Part shown: in pieces, positions 36,811 through 44,712 of the stretch
How the letters are laid out: the number at the start of each line of letters is the position of its first letter
How positions within the stretch are numbered: the first letter of the stretch is position 1
Virus record (IMG/VR): IMGVR_UViG_3300028377_000004
Coordinates: 62,001 to 126,000 of that record
Direction: 5' to 3' (one strand)
Source: a virus
DNA length: 64,000 bases
Made by a program: the position numbers and the translations under genes
The notes under the pieces: generated by a model
Database searches by the model: none
What the model saw: the letters and a program-made list of their open reading frames with translations, nothing else
What the model was told of the DNA's origin: nothing

Positions 36811-37455
36811 ATGTCTTATAATGAAACGAAAAAAATAGAGCACTTTCAAAATAGGGTCGATGAGGATCCTGAGAATGGTAAAAAAAGAGCGGAACTTATC
36901 TGCGTCCTATTGGCAGAAGGTCTGAGATCCGAAGCTATTGAGGCTATCAATCTTGCCTGTCAAGAACTCCCTAAGAAGTTACGACTTCCCGAGTTTTTCC
37001 ACAAACCTGTGATCGCGGAGCTTGGAAAAATGGGAGAGGTTGAGCCGATCGAAATGCTTTGTGTTGATCTGGAAACTCATTATGATCCTGACGATGACGA
37101 GACGATCAAACGAATGATCCGTAAGGGAAGGAAATTCATTTCAGAAAAATATGATTTTTTTCCACCCAAGATCAATGAAGAAGATTGGTGGCGGGGAGGG
37201 CCAAGGCTTCTGGACGAGTCAGAAATAGTAGCATGGTTAGCGGGGAATATAACCTTTAGAGAGGACACAGTAGGGCTTCAACTGGCTTCATTAGATGATA
37301 AGAACTGTCTGGAAGGAGAGTTTCTAGAAATGGACCTAGATGATTTTCAGAGGGCCTTTAAAGAACCTTTGAATTTGTCTAAAGCACCTAAGAAAGCTAT
37401 CATCGAATTCGGGGTCTTGCCTGACGATTCATTTATCATCAAAATCTACACATAA
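36811..37455 (+). CDS. Unknown protein with TPR-like N-terminus
   Basis: 214 aa, GGAGAAT before the ATG. Residues 10-55 look like a helical repeat pair (EDPENGKKRAELICVLLAEG, RSEAIEAINLACQELP), suggestive of a TPR. The remainder is mixed and acidic with no motif. It lies 10 nt upstream of the thymidylate kinase gene and is presumably cotranscribed with it. Confidence 0.6.
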   Translation: MSYNETKKIEHFQNRVDEDPENGKKRAELICVLLAEGLRSEAIEAINLACQELPKKLRLPEFFHKPVIAELGKMGEVEPIEMLCVDLETHYDPDDDETIKRMIRKGRKFISEKYDFFPPKINEEDWWRGGPRLLDESEIVAWLAGNITFREDTVGLQLASLDDKNCLEGEFLEMDLDDFQRAFKEPLNLSKAPKKAIIEFGVLPDDSFIIKIYT

Positions 37456-37465
37456 GGAAGTAACA

Positions 37466-38167
37466 ATGCATATCATCATTATCGAAGGAGTCGACGGCAC
37501 GGGAAAAAGCACTTTTGCTAAACTATTACAGGAAAAGAGAGAAGGAGTTATCTTAAAATTCCCCCCTTCCCTACCCGAACCCTCAGATCTTTCCGATCCG
37601 GTAACGGAATCCCTTTTCTACATTAATGGGATGGCTTCCTGCCCATACTTTAGGAGAAGTGAAGAAGACCTTCTCTTTTCCCCTTATGCCCGAGAAAGTA
37701 ACTTGATATGTGACCGCTCTTTTATTACCACCATGGTCTATCAGGGGTATGTAGAAGAAAGTACCGAAAGGAGTTTCTTTTTTGATCCTATCTTTCGTAT
37801 AGGATCCGCAGCGTTATTTTCTAGGTTTAAGAAGACCTTTGACGTTACTTTCGTAAAACTTCACTGTGAACTAGAAGAATCATTGCGAAGAATGGACATA
37901 AGGAATTCAATAAAAGAAGAGAAAGACCTTGATAGGGTAGACCGACTTTCCTTAAAAGAAAAACGATCTAAACTAGAAACCCTGTCTTCCCGATTTGAAG
38001 ATGCTCTTTCTTATATGAAAGAGGAAACCCAAAACACTCTAGATAGGTATCAGCCCCATTTACAAACGTTGAATTTCCTGGAAGTGGATACCACTAATTC
38101 AACGCCAGAAGAAGCAGTAGAATCTATTCTTCATCATCCGCATCCTCATCATCATCTTCTTAGGTAG
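37466..38167 (+). CDS. tmk: Thymidylate (dNMP) kinase
   Basis: 233 aa. P-loop GVDGTGKST at residues 8-16, DRSFITTMVYQG at 83-94 (the DR-x-x-S/T substrate segment), and a charged lid region near 150-180 (RRMDIRNSIKEEKDLDR). Phosphorylates dTMP to dTDP, completing the route served by the thyA and folA genes at 50-52 kb. The C-terminal tail is a His-rich run (HHPHPHHH) coded by CATCAT repeats and overlaps the stop of the convergent clamp gene by 8 nt. The tail is unlikely to matter for catalysis. Confidence 0.8.
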   Translation: MHIIIIEGVDGTGKSTFAKLLQEKREGVILKFPPSLPEPSDLSDPVTESLFYINGMASCPYFRRSEEDLLFSPYARESNLICDRSFITTMVYQGYVEESTERSFFFDPIFRIGSAALFSRFKKTFDVTFVKLHCELEESLRRMDIRNSIKEEKDLDRVDRLSLKEKRSKLETLSSRFEDALSYMKEETQNTLDRYQPHLQTLNFLEVDTTNSTPEEAVESILHHPHPHHHLLR

Positions 38168-39428
38168 TATCCGAACCCGAATGTACAAAACTGATAGCAG
38201 AGATCTTCTCATTGGTAACTCCCGGACATCCAATTACCAGTGGTTTCCCAGACTTGGCATCCCCCTGTAATTGAAGCAATAGAGCGTCAGTGTTTAGACC
38301 TTCAATTACATAGCTTAGTTCCTCAGAATTCAGATATCGTTTACAACTCTGAAAATTCTTAGCAGTTGGGACTAATAAATCATACGAGGAATGCTCTGTT
38401 CCTACCGTAAGCACGCCTGCAAGATCTTGGTCTGCTAATTGAGGATACGTTTTCTCGATGCAGCTTTTTCCATGACCCAAAGGATTCAACTCCAAATAAC
38501 AGACAGGTTCCATCGTGTCTTTGGACATTGAAAGGGCTGCGTTTACTGCATCCTGAAAATCATCTCGGGGAATCAACATCAGGATAGAGTCAGAACGATC
38601 TACTTCCAGTGCCTTGGCAAAATCATAAAATTTCAGTACACTTGTCTGTGTGCCTAGCTTAAGGCCAGTTTTCTCAGAAGTAAGGACAAAATTACCTAGC
38701 GTCTCTGAGAAAGGAGGCATCTCGTACTCTCTAGGCTCTTCACTGGCATGGAGACAAATTTCTTCCCCTTCTCTCACCATATGACTCGCAGCTTCCAAGA
38801 CGGGCGCAGGAACCAAATGAAGAGAATCTTTCTTATGAAAAGAGGAAGGGAGGGGACACTGCGAAAGAACCCCTTGTCCATCCGTTACCTGCAAGAATAG
38901 CGAATCTTCCCCACTTCGGAAAGCTACATACCCTTTTAGGGGATAAAGCTCATCGATATCACCCTTAATAGCGCGCCGGACATGCTCCCATGCATCAATA
39001 AAATCTTCTTGCTGGAAGCGAGCAACTTCTTCCTTATTTGAAGTCTTAATGACGGTAGGGGAATTATGATAATCAGAGACATGATAAGACGTGATAGAAA
39101 ACGCGCCAATATCAAACTTGATCTTGACCACTCCCATTTCAGAGTCAGAAACAAAACGGTAAGTACCCGCCTGACCTCTAGTAGGTTCTATGAGTTCATG
39201 AATAAGGGGAAATCGTATTTCTAGAGCCCCTGCTTGCTCCACTCGGGCTTTGAACACTGCTTGAGCAGCAACCTCGTGATTTGCCATAATAGACAGTAGG
39301 ATTTCATTGTCCCCCAAGCTGGCGATAAGAAGACGGTCACTTAGGCTTCTTTGGTTAGAAATTTTAGACATGGGATAAATCGCATCCAATGCCCGATGAA
39401 ATTCTTCCTCTACCGTTTCAAAAATCAT
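38160..39428 (-). CDS. Divergent DnaN-like (beta) sliding clamp
   Basis: 422 aa; bacterial beta clamps are about 370. Three consecutive domains fit the clamp pattern: 1-125 (helix FHRALDAIYPMSKI, SLSDRLLIASLG, ILLSIMANHEVAAQAVFKA), 135-255 (FIDAWEHVRRAIKG, LKGYVAFRSG, LFLQVTDGQGVLSQCPLP, LHLVPAPVLEAA) and 270-420 (VLKFYDFAKAL, LMLIPRDDFQDAVNAALSMSK, CYLELNPLG, LNSEELSYVIEGLNTDALLLQL). Clamps ring DNA and tether the polymerase; a phage copy implies its own replisome. It starts with GAGAGGATT before the ATG. Overall identity must be low, so this is a fold-level inference from strand and helix spacing. Confidence 0.55.
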   Translation of the reverse strand: MIFETVEEEFHRALDAIYPMSKISNQRSLSDRLLIASLGDNEILLSIMANHEVAAQAVFKARVEQAGALEIRFPLIHELIEPTRGQAGTYRFVSDSEMGVVKIKFDIGAFSITSYHVSDYHNSPTVIKTSNKEEVARFQQEDFIDAWEHVRRAIKGDIDELYPLKGYVAFRSGEDSLFLQVTDGQGVLSQCPLPSSFHKKDSLHLVPAPVLEAASHMVREGEEICLHASEEPREYEMPPFSETLGNFVLTSEKTGLKLGTQTSVLKFYDFAKALEVDRSDSILMLIPRDDFQDAVNAALSMSKDTMEPVCYLELNPLGHGKSCIEKTYPQLADQDLAGVLTVGTEHSSYDLLVPTAKNFQSCKRYLNSEELSYVIEGLNTDALLLQLQGDAKSGKPLVIGCPGVTNEKISAISFVHSGSDTT

Positions 39429-39489
39429 GGAATAATCCTCTCTTCATTAGGTTCGTGTCTTAGTCATAAATAGAACAACGGGAAAAACC

Positions 39490-40050
39490 TTAACACGAAA
39501 GGAGACGATTAATCAAGTGAAGAATTTTCTTATGACCGCCTCTTTCTAAATATCCAAAAAGCTGATCGATATTTGGAAACATTTTCATTGCCTTATCTAC
39601 TTCGGAAGCAGGAAGATCACTTTCTAAAAGAGCCATCTCTATTTCATTTCGATAGAGGTGTGGTCTTTTCTTGGGAGTATCTGTATTCAAAAAAGCATAC
39701 ATGGAATCTGCGACTCCCACAGGCATACGATCTTGAAGCATTAAAATTTGGGGAGCAGCTCCATCTAGAGCGGCGGGACCATATTTATGAGGAAACCATT
39801 CTTCTGTAGGACGTCCAGGATAATTAGAAAGCACTTTCCTTGAAGAGATCACTTCTCCCCTTTTACCAATTTTGGCACTATAGAGGTCGAAGTTAAAAGG
39901 ACCTCTCAGACCCTCATTAGCAGCATCTCTAAGGCTTTCGTGATGATTGGCAGTCCTAGTGCTAACCTTATGCGCAAGAATGTCCCTACGTCCCTTCAGT
40001 ACCTTAGAAGAGGAAGGCTTTACGATCCATACGGTTTTTTCTTTTGTCAT
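39490..40050 (-). CDS. Unknown basic protein
   Basis: 186 aa from the ATG at 40050, which follows CTGGAGATTTTC; the upstream ATG of the longer frame lies within an inverted repeat. Basic N-terminus (KVLKGRRDILAHKVS), then FNFDLYSAKIGKRGEVISSRK strands and a helical C-terminus. Not recognised. It lies between the clamp gene and the first small-gene cluster. Confidence 0.55.
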   Translation of the reverse strand: MTKEKTVWIVKPSSSKVLKGRRDILAHKVSTRTANHHESLRDAANEGLRGPFNFDLYSAKIGKRGEVISSRKVLSNYPGRPTEEWFPHKYGPAALDGAAPQILMLQDRMPVGVADSMYAFLNTDTPKKRPHLYRNEIEMALLESDLPASEVDKAMKMFPNIDQLFGYLERGGHKKILHLINRLLSC

Positions 40051-40072
40051 GAAAATCTCCAGTTCAAAGCAA

Positions 40073-40121
40073 AACATCCTTTCCCTTACTACTAAAACAA
40101 AAGCAATAGGGAAAGGATGTT
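40073..40121 (-). terminator. Perfect 14-bp inverted repeat, probable terminator
   Basis: AACATCCTTTCCCT pairs perfectly with AGGGAAAGGATGTT around a 21-nt loop. On the minus strand it is followed by a short T run (TTTTG). It sits between the 59-aa gene and the 186-aa gene and probably ends the small-gene transcript started at the 40365 promoter. Confidence 0.6.
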
Positions 40122-40145
40122 ATATTTTACTATGGATGGTGGGGT

Positions 40146-40325
40146 TTACATCTGGAAGGTGATGACTCCTCTTTTTTCAGAAGGTTCGTCTTCCTTTTCT
40201 TGTGAGTGCAGTCGTCTAACTGGTTGTGGGGCGTAAAGACGGGGGCGTTCATTTCGTACTTGACTCTCGTTCTCCAAATATTCACTAATAAGTACATCTT
40301 CAGGTACGGTCTCTTGATTCGACAT
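40146..40325 (-). CDS. Small unknown protein under a phage promoter
   Basis: 59 aa with a perfect AGGAG five bases before the ATG. Acidic N-terminus (ETVPEDVLISEYLENES), basic middle (RPRLYAPQPVRRLH), no membrane segment. It begins 40 nt downstream of a TTGTAA-N14-GTGTATAT promoter. Unknown function, likely an early or middle host-takeover peptide by context. Confidence 0.65.
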   Translation of the reverse strand: MSNQETVPEDVLISEYLENESQVRNERPRLYAPQPVRRLHSQEKEDEPSEKRGVITFQM

Positions 40326-40364
40326 TACATCTCCTGTACTGATTAAGTATTAACATCTCCTACA

Positions 40365-40398
40365 CCCAATATACACTGGAGATCATCTTTTTACAAGA
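40365..40398 (-). promoter_or_regulatory. Phage-type promoter, copy 1
   Basis: Minus strand TTGTAA, 14-nt spacer, GTGTATATTGGG. Same spacing as the copies at 42279 and 54703, and a similar distance (40 nt) to the following start codon. Confidence 0.65.
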
Positions 40399-40403
40399 GA
40401 AAA

Positions 40404-40625
40404 CTAGAAATCTTTGACCTGGATCGTAGACACTAGAAGCTGAGGATGAATTTCTTTGACTTTTTCTTTAAGAGAAGAAAGGTGATCTCTATTAAAAGAG
40501 GGTGTTCTTCTGAGAAAGACCATTTTTAAAGTTCGGTCAAAATGATCAAAAGCAATGTTCTCCTGAAATTCTCTTTTCAGGTCAAGTTGCCATTCCAGAA
40601 AAGCGGTTTCGATATCTTCTTGCAT
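40404..40625 (-). CDS. Small unknown protein
   Basis: 73 aa, GGAGATACC before the ATG. Charged and mostly helical (EWQLDLKREFQENIAF) ending in a short strand (QLLVSTIQVKDF). It precedes the 40365 promoter, in the same direction as the zinc-ribbon gene. Not recognised. Confidence 0.6.
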   Translation of the reverse strand: MQEDIETAFLEWQLDLKREFQENIAFDHFDRTLKMVFLRRTPSFNRDHLSSLKEKVKEIHPQLLVSTIQVKDF

Positions 40626-40646
40626 GGAGGTATCTCCTAGGGTCTG

Positions 40647-40862
40647 TTATTGGTAATTTTTCTTGTTTACATCCGTCTGATAAAAGCCATCCCCTTTATA
40701 ATGAATCAAATAGGATCCAGAAATGACCTTACACATTTCGCCTTCACATTTAGAACAAATGGGTCGCTCTTCGGCTTCCCTACTAACTGAAGAAATAAGA
40801 ACATCTTCTTCGACGTGTCCACATTCTTCTTCGTCTTTACATTTATAAGTATAAATCGGCAT
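40647..40862 (-). CDS. FmdB-type zinc ribbon protein
   Basis: 71 aa. It begins MPIYTYKC and has Cys at 8, 14, 36, 39 and 44; the SKCEGEMCKVISG block and the closing YKGDGFYQTD follow the pattern of the FmdB/CxxC regulatory family (usual form PLYEYxCxxCG ... CPxCG ... GxGWYxTD). Family members are small putative nucleic-acid or protein-binding zinc ribbons common in phages. The first Cys pair is spaced unusually (an insertion KDEEE). Metal binding is likely; target unknown. Confidence 0.75.
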   Translation of the reverse strand: MPIYTYKCKDEEECGHVEEDVLISSVSREAEERPICSKCEGEMCKVISGSYLIHYKGDGFYQTDVNKKNYQ

Positions 40863-40886
40863 TACAATTATTCTCTTGGATAAGTG

Positions 40887-41444
40887 TTAGTCTTCTTCCA
40901 TCGACAAATGAACAGCTTCTACGTCTTCCACGAAAATAGAACTGTCTCTTTCATAAAAAACTGTCCCATCATGATAAGCTTGCCGGGCAAGGATGGAAAT
41001 AACCATAGGGGTTTTGATTCTCCTTCGCTTTCCGTCAGCTATTGCTGCTCCAAAGTCATCAAAAATTTCTGTATATTTTCGACGCATAGGTTGAATCCCA
41101 TATTCAGAAAGGGACCTATAATGCCTACGACTCTCCACCCGAAAAAGGACTTGGGAGGGAGGCTCAATAACTTTGTACCGAACTTTTTCTGTGGTGTGAC
41201 CCACCAAGGCTCTGAGGGCAGTCTCATCATCTGAGATATCAAACCGACCCCTATTGGCGTTTGTAACTGCATCCAGAATCTCTTCTAATGTAATCTGATA
41301 CGGCGTCATCTTCTCAAATCCCGTAAGAAGACTCTCCATAGGAACCCAGCCATCATCATTCATAACGAGATCAAGTCGCTCGGGTTCATGACGAAGGATC
41401 AATGCAATTTCACGAGCTAATTCAGTCTTCGTCAGTTTCATCAT
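40887..41444 (-). CDS. Tpt1/KptA-like RNA 2'-phosphotransferase, divergent
   Basis: 185 aa from the ATG at 41444 (the 190-aa frame starts five codons earlier). N-terminal half matches the family: ILRHEPE (R18, H19), DGWVPMESLL (31-40), LEEILDAV, RGRFDIS, then LRALVGH (R78), the equivalent of RAxQGH. A third Arg cluster (GKRRRIKTPMVISI) corresponds to the last catalytic Arg. The usual LYHGT and HVHLS motifs read VLFRVE and KYTEIFD, so NAD-binding residues have diverged. The family moves an internal RNA 2'-phosphate to NAD, finishing RNA ligation by healing-sealing ligases. Overlaps the upstream gene by 23 nt. Confidence 0.7.
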   Translation of the reverse strand: MMKLTKTELAREIALILRHEPERLDLVMNDDGWVPMESLLTGFEKMTPYQITLEEILDAVTNANRGRFDISDDETALRALVGHTTEKVRYKVIEPPSQVLFRVESRRHYRSLSEYGIQPMRRKYTEIFDDFGAAIADGKRRRIKTPMVISILARQAYHDGTVFYERDSSIFVEDVEAVHLSMEED

Positions 41445-41757
41445 TATTTTCCGGGGCATTATTTGGAGAAATTAAAACAGAGATAGTGCCTACCCTTTCA
41501 ACATCTAAAATAGAACTACAAGGAGCCTCACTACTATCATCATCATCATCATCATTTGTATTGGGCCAACTTTGAGGGATAGGAGGAGTCACTTTATAAC
41601 GCCACCACCCTTTACCACTTCTAGTGAGTACTACTTCTCGATCAGGAAAACAGGAAGTAGCAACTTCTTCATGGATAGTAGCCGCCACATAAATTCCCGT
41701 TCTTCCATAGTTGCGATAAGGAGCTACGCGAAATTTCGTCATCTCTTCTTTTTTCAT
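41422..41757 (-). CDS. Unknown protein with poly-Asp linker
   Basis: 111 aa. A compact N-terminal part (FRVAPYRNYGRTGIYVAATI, GKGWWRYKVTPP) is followed by a DDDDDD run coded by GAT repeats and an acidic tail. Not recognised. Its end overlaps the Tpt1-like gene start, which suggests coupled expression. Confidence 0.6.
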   Translation of the reverse strand: MKKEEMTKFRVAPYRNYGRTGIYVAATIHEEVATSCFPDREVVLTRSGKGWWRYKVTPPIPQSWPNTNDDDDDDSSEAPCSSILDVERVGTISVLISPNNAPENNDETDED

Positions 41758-41818
41758 TTTACTATCCCTAACGTTGTCCAGAATATATCAATACTTTCTA
41801 CATAAAGAAAACCATATT

Positions 41819-42043
41819 CTAAGGAAGTAAATCCTCAACAGGAATAAAGATGAAATTGCCATCTTCCCCTTCGGCCACATTCCACCCTAGTTTCCTATAT
41901 TCGTTTAACAGGTAATGTGGAACGGGCGCAGGAACTGTTACTTCGGGTTCCTCAGTGTCCCAATTATGATGGTACAGAATATGATCAATTCGTTCTTCTT
42001 GAAGACGCAATTTAGCATTTGAGGCGCGATAAGGAGACAACAT
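41819..42043 (-). CDS. Small unknown protein
   Basis: 74 aa, AAGGATGG before the ATG. Amphipathic helix at 10-28 (KLRLQEERIDHILYH), then a Pro-rich link (PAPVPHYLLNEYRKLGW) and a short hairpin (GNFIFIPV). Not recognised. Confidence 0.55.
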   Translation of the reverse strand: MLSPYRASNAKLRLQEERIDHILYHHNWDTEEPEVTVPAPVPHYLLNEYRKLGWNVAEGEDGNFIFIPVEDLLP

Positions 42044-42150
42044 ACTTCCATCCTTTAGATAAAGCAGGGGTTAAAAATTCTTTGGAGTAATTTTTCGTCT
42101 TTTTGTGTTCTTTCCGAAGATACCACATCTCCCTCAAATGACAAGCTAAT

Positions 42151-42243
42151 TTAGGCGTTACGGTTCAAATCCACATGTTGAATATAGGGAGAAAAAAGGG
42201 CCATCGTTCCATTTTCCAAAACTATATATTTTACATCGTTCAT
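42151..42243 (-). CDS. 30-aa peptide gene directly under a phage promoter
   Basis: A 30-codon ORF (MNDVKYIVLENG start) with an ideal AAGGAG six bases before the ATG. It begins 36 nt after the promoter box at 42279. Too short for family assignment; promoter and ribosome site make it a real gene candidate. Confidence 0.5.
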   Translation of the reverse strand: MNDVKYIVLENGTMALFSPYIQHVDLNRNA

Positions 42244-42278
42244 AATACTCCTTTTGAGAAAGAACCCTCCCCTCTCCG

Positions 42279-42312
42279 CTCTATATACCCGGGTCTTTAC
42301 TAAATTACAAAA
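42279..42312 (-). promoter_or_regulatory. Phage-type promoter, copy 2
   Basis: Minus strand TTTTGTAATT, 12-nt spacer, GGGTATATAGAG; both boxes and the spacer length are identical to the copy at 54703. Confidence 0.75.
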
Positions 42313-42352
42313 AGACTTTAGGAATAGATCCTATCAAGGGGAGTCTCTGGTG

Positions 42353-42871
42353 TCAATCCAAAAGGCTACCAAAGAGATCCTTGAAAGAAACCTCATCGGG
42401 GAACTTAGCCGGATGCTCTTTTGAGATTTCTCCCTCAAATAAGATATCAGGTCTTTGGTGTGGGGGCAATTCATCTAATAGAGCCTCTTTTTGACCATGA
42501 AGACGCCCTTCAATGATATTCCGATACACATCATCTTCGTCCAGATCAATCAGTGAGCAGGACCTTCCTTGGCGCATGGCAGCAATTCCGGTAGTGCCAG
42601 AGCCGCAAAAAGGGTCTAGAATATGGTCACCTTCCTGGCTAAGGGTAGATACCAACCATTCCATAACTTCGATGGGCTTGACTGTTGGATGAATATTTCC
42701 AGTTGTAACCTGGGGACCCTTATCTTTTTGCTCTAAATGGTCATATTCATTTTTTTCTATACGGATCCATTTTCCCTCTTCTTGCGTCCAATATAAATGC
42801 TCACATCCCAAATCCCGTTCGGATCTAGAAGCTTTTGCAGCATAGCGAAATGGTACTTCTTTGTCAGTCAT
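42353..42871 (-). CDS. DNA methyltransferase, C-terminal half (motifs X and I)
   Basis: 172 aa with its own AAAGGGATA ribosome site. It begins with FRYAAKASRSERDLG, the segment that follows the WEP-x-x-x-xRKP block in single-chain N4/N6-type enzymes. Then NIHPTVKPIEVMEWL (motif X) and ILDPFCGSGTT (motif I, AdoMet binding) at about residues 85-100, and SLIDLDEDDVYRNIIEGR. The catalytic DPPY motif is missing here and is in the upstream ORF, 18 nt away. The two ORFs together make one complete beta-class methyltransferase, so the gene has been split between the target and AdoMet halves. The halves presumably assemble. Confidence 0.8.
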   Translation of the reverse strand: MTDKEVPFRYAAKASRSERDLGCEHLYWTQEEGKWIRIEKNEYDHLEQKDKGPQVTTGNIHPTVKPIEVMEWLVSTLSQEGDHILDPFCGSGTTGIAAMRQGRSCSLIDLDEDDVYRNIIEGRLHGQKEALLDELPPHQRPDILFEGEISKEHPAKFPDEVSFKDLFGSLLD

Positions 42872-42889
42872 TTTAGTGTATCCCTTTAG

Positions 42890-44644
42890 TCATTCTTTTG
42901 GAGGTGTCATTATATACTCGATTTGATCCTCAGAGCATCCATAGTTAGCAAGCAATGCGGGCAAGTCTAATTGTATAGGCAATTCGGGCTTCCTAACTAT
43001 TAAACATGGTTCCCAGGCGGGCTTAAGGGCTGTGCCTAGTCCGTTAATGCTTTCTACATATTGATCGTCAGGAAGAAGGCACCACGAGCATACACGGCAA
43101 GTTAGATCATGGTCCTCATAGTCATCAAGGATCAATTTTCGATCTTGCTCTTTGTTGGAGTCTGGTCCCGCATTGATATCAAATAGGGAGTCGTCATAAA
43201 TATAATTATCCTTTTCAGAGCCACACTGGCAGCGTGCGTTTCCTTCGGGACCGTACCTGCCATCTTTCTTGAGCTTCTTCTTCAAAATTTTGAAAACATT
43301 TTGACTTTTTGGGAAGCCGCTATTTCCACTAATGAAAATCCTTCCGTTACGACGAACCATTACAGCGCCAGTCTCTACTGTGACACACCACACGTCTCCT
43401 TCATAATGTTGTTTGTGATGAGCTTTTAAATGTTTACCCTGTAGTTGAGTCTTAGGATTATCGTGGAGTGATACGCAGATAGCTTTTTCATTAATCCTAC
43501 CCTGCAACCCAATCATGTGTGCAAGAGTTTGCATCTTTTCCAGATCCTCTAAGCTTTTTTGATAGAAATCAAAACTGCCACGAGCAGTGCATCCATCCCC
43601 TCTCATAGCTGCATCAAAGAAAGCCAGCTTTTCTTTTTGAGTCATTTGCCATAAAAGATCCCAGGAAGGACTTTTATCTGGCAGAATTTCCCGAATCTGT
43701 AGTGCAGGATCTCCAGACATAAACCACATACATTCTCTTTCCCTACTATATTCCTTATGGTCAATGCTCATGCGAACAAGAAGATCCCTTATGGAATCTA
43801 CATGTTCTTGATTGGTACAGGTCTGATAAATACGAACTCCTGTTCCAGAATTGTCATAACCCCCTTCTGTCCAAATCCAACCAAGTAACGAAGCAAAGTC
43901 TTTCCCTCCAATGCCGGGACCTTCGTGGCGTCCTGATAATGGTAAGTTTACCGTATTCCACCGATTAATTTCACCTGCTTCTTTAACCTCCCATTGATCC
44001 TCGAATGAGGTTTTACGGATACCATCGGTTTGTTTCCTGTGCAGAGGTTTAGCATAAACCCTATGGTTAGGGGTCAGAAGTTGGTCTGTATTGTCGTTTT
44101 TGAAATGGATCATATCTCCCTTATAAGGGGCTAGGATCTTTCGTTGTACGGGAACAAAACGAATTTCTTCTGTTTCAGGATCCCATGCTGCTACCTTATC
44201 GCCTTCCAAAACCTCTGTACCCTTTTTCCATCCTTCCGGAGTCAGGATATCTGTGTCATCACTATAGCATCCGTAGGCCCAGGCAAATATTTTTTCTACA
44301 GAAAATCCTGAAATTCGTAGGGATGCAGTCATAAGATCTAAAGTTCTTGTCCCTGAAAATACCGCTCCACGAGCACCCGGTTTTAATACCCTCAACACTT
44401 CACGCCAGATCTCTGGGCCAGGCACAATTGAGTCCCAATTTGCGTTCATAAAACCTCCCCCTTTACCTGCATGATCCCCTTCCTGAATCCAACTTCTTAA
44501 AAGTTCAACAGGATCAGGTTCTTGTCCAAGTCCGTAAGGTGGATCAGTAATTAAAACATCTACTGAGTTTTCCTCAAAATTTTCTCGAAGCACCTTAGCG
44601 GAATCTCCAATAGATAAATCAATCTTCAATTTTTTAGTCTTCAT
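42890..44644 (-). CDS. DNA methyltransferase, N-terminal half (DPPY), interrupted by an intein
   Basis: 584 aa, GGAGG before the ATG. Extein: DVLITDPPYGLG (motif IV, residues 29-40), NANWDSIVP and LRVLKPGARGAVFSG (motif V/VI). Splicing out residues 126-441 joins FAWAYG to SGFPKSQNVFK, restoring the SGFPKS motif of these enzymes. The C-terminal extein holds an inserted zinc-ribbon-like piece (RCQCG, CRVCSWC) and WEPCLIVRKP. It then stops; motifs X and I are in the next ORF. Function in the family: N4-cytosine or N6-adenine methylation, for protecting phage DNA from restriction or for regulation. Activity would need both protein splicing and association of two chains. Confidence 0.85.
   Translation of the reverse strand: MKTKKLKIDLSIGDSAKVLRENFEENSVDVLITDPPYGLGQEPDPVELLRSWIQEGDHAGKGGGFMNANWDSIVPGPEIWREVLRVLKPGARGAVFSGTRTLDLMTASLRISGFSVEKIFAWAYGCYSDDTDILTPEGWKKGTEVLEGDKVAAWDPETEEIRFVPVQRKILAPYKGDMIHFKNDNTDQLLTPNHRVYAKPLHRKQTDGIRKTSFEDQWEVKEAGEINRWNTVNLPLSGRHEGPGIGGKDFASLLGWIWTEGGYDNSGTGVRIYQTCTNQEHVDSIRDLLVRMSIDHKEYSRERECMWFMSGDPALQIREILPDKSPSWDLLWQMTQKEKLAFFDAAMRGDGCTARGSFDFYQKSLEDLEKMQTLAHMIGLQGRINEKAICVSLHDNPKTQLQGKHLKAHHKQHYEGDVWCVTVETGAVMVRRNGRIFISGNSGFPKSQNVFKILKKKLKKDGRYGPEGNARCQCGSEKDNYIYDDSLFDINAGPDSNKEQDRKLILDDYEDHDLTCRVCSWCLLPDDQYVESINGLGTALKPAWEPCLIVRKPELPIQLDLPALLANYGCSEDQIEYIMTPPKE
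43322..44269 (-). mobile_element. LAGLIDADG intein inside the methyltransferase gene
   Basis: 316-residue intein coded within the host frame. It starts with Cys (CYSDDTDILTPEGWK, block A). Block B is TPNHRVY (His194 of the precursor). Two LAGLIDADG-type motifs are seen (LLGWIWTEGG at 253-262, FFDAAMRGDG at 343-351), so a homing endonuclease is present. Blocks F and G are VWCVTVETG and IFISGN followed by extein Ser. The penultimate His is replaced by Gly, a variation known in other inteins. The insertion point is the conserved SGFPKS motif. Confidence 0.9.
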
Positions 44645-44712
44645 TTTCTAATTCCTCCAACCTTATCACAATTGACCGATCCTCTGGCGTCAACATTCCC
44701 TTCTATATTTCC

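Noticed and set aside
38120-38167. His-rich C-terminus of the thymidylate kinase as an engineered tag
   Set aside because: The run is irregular (Pro between His), natural CAT/CAC repeats occur elsewhere in the window, and the end overlaps another gene.
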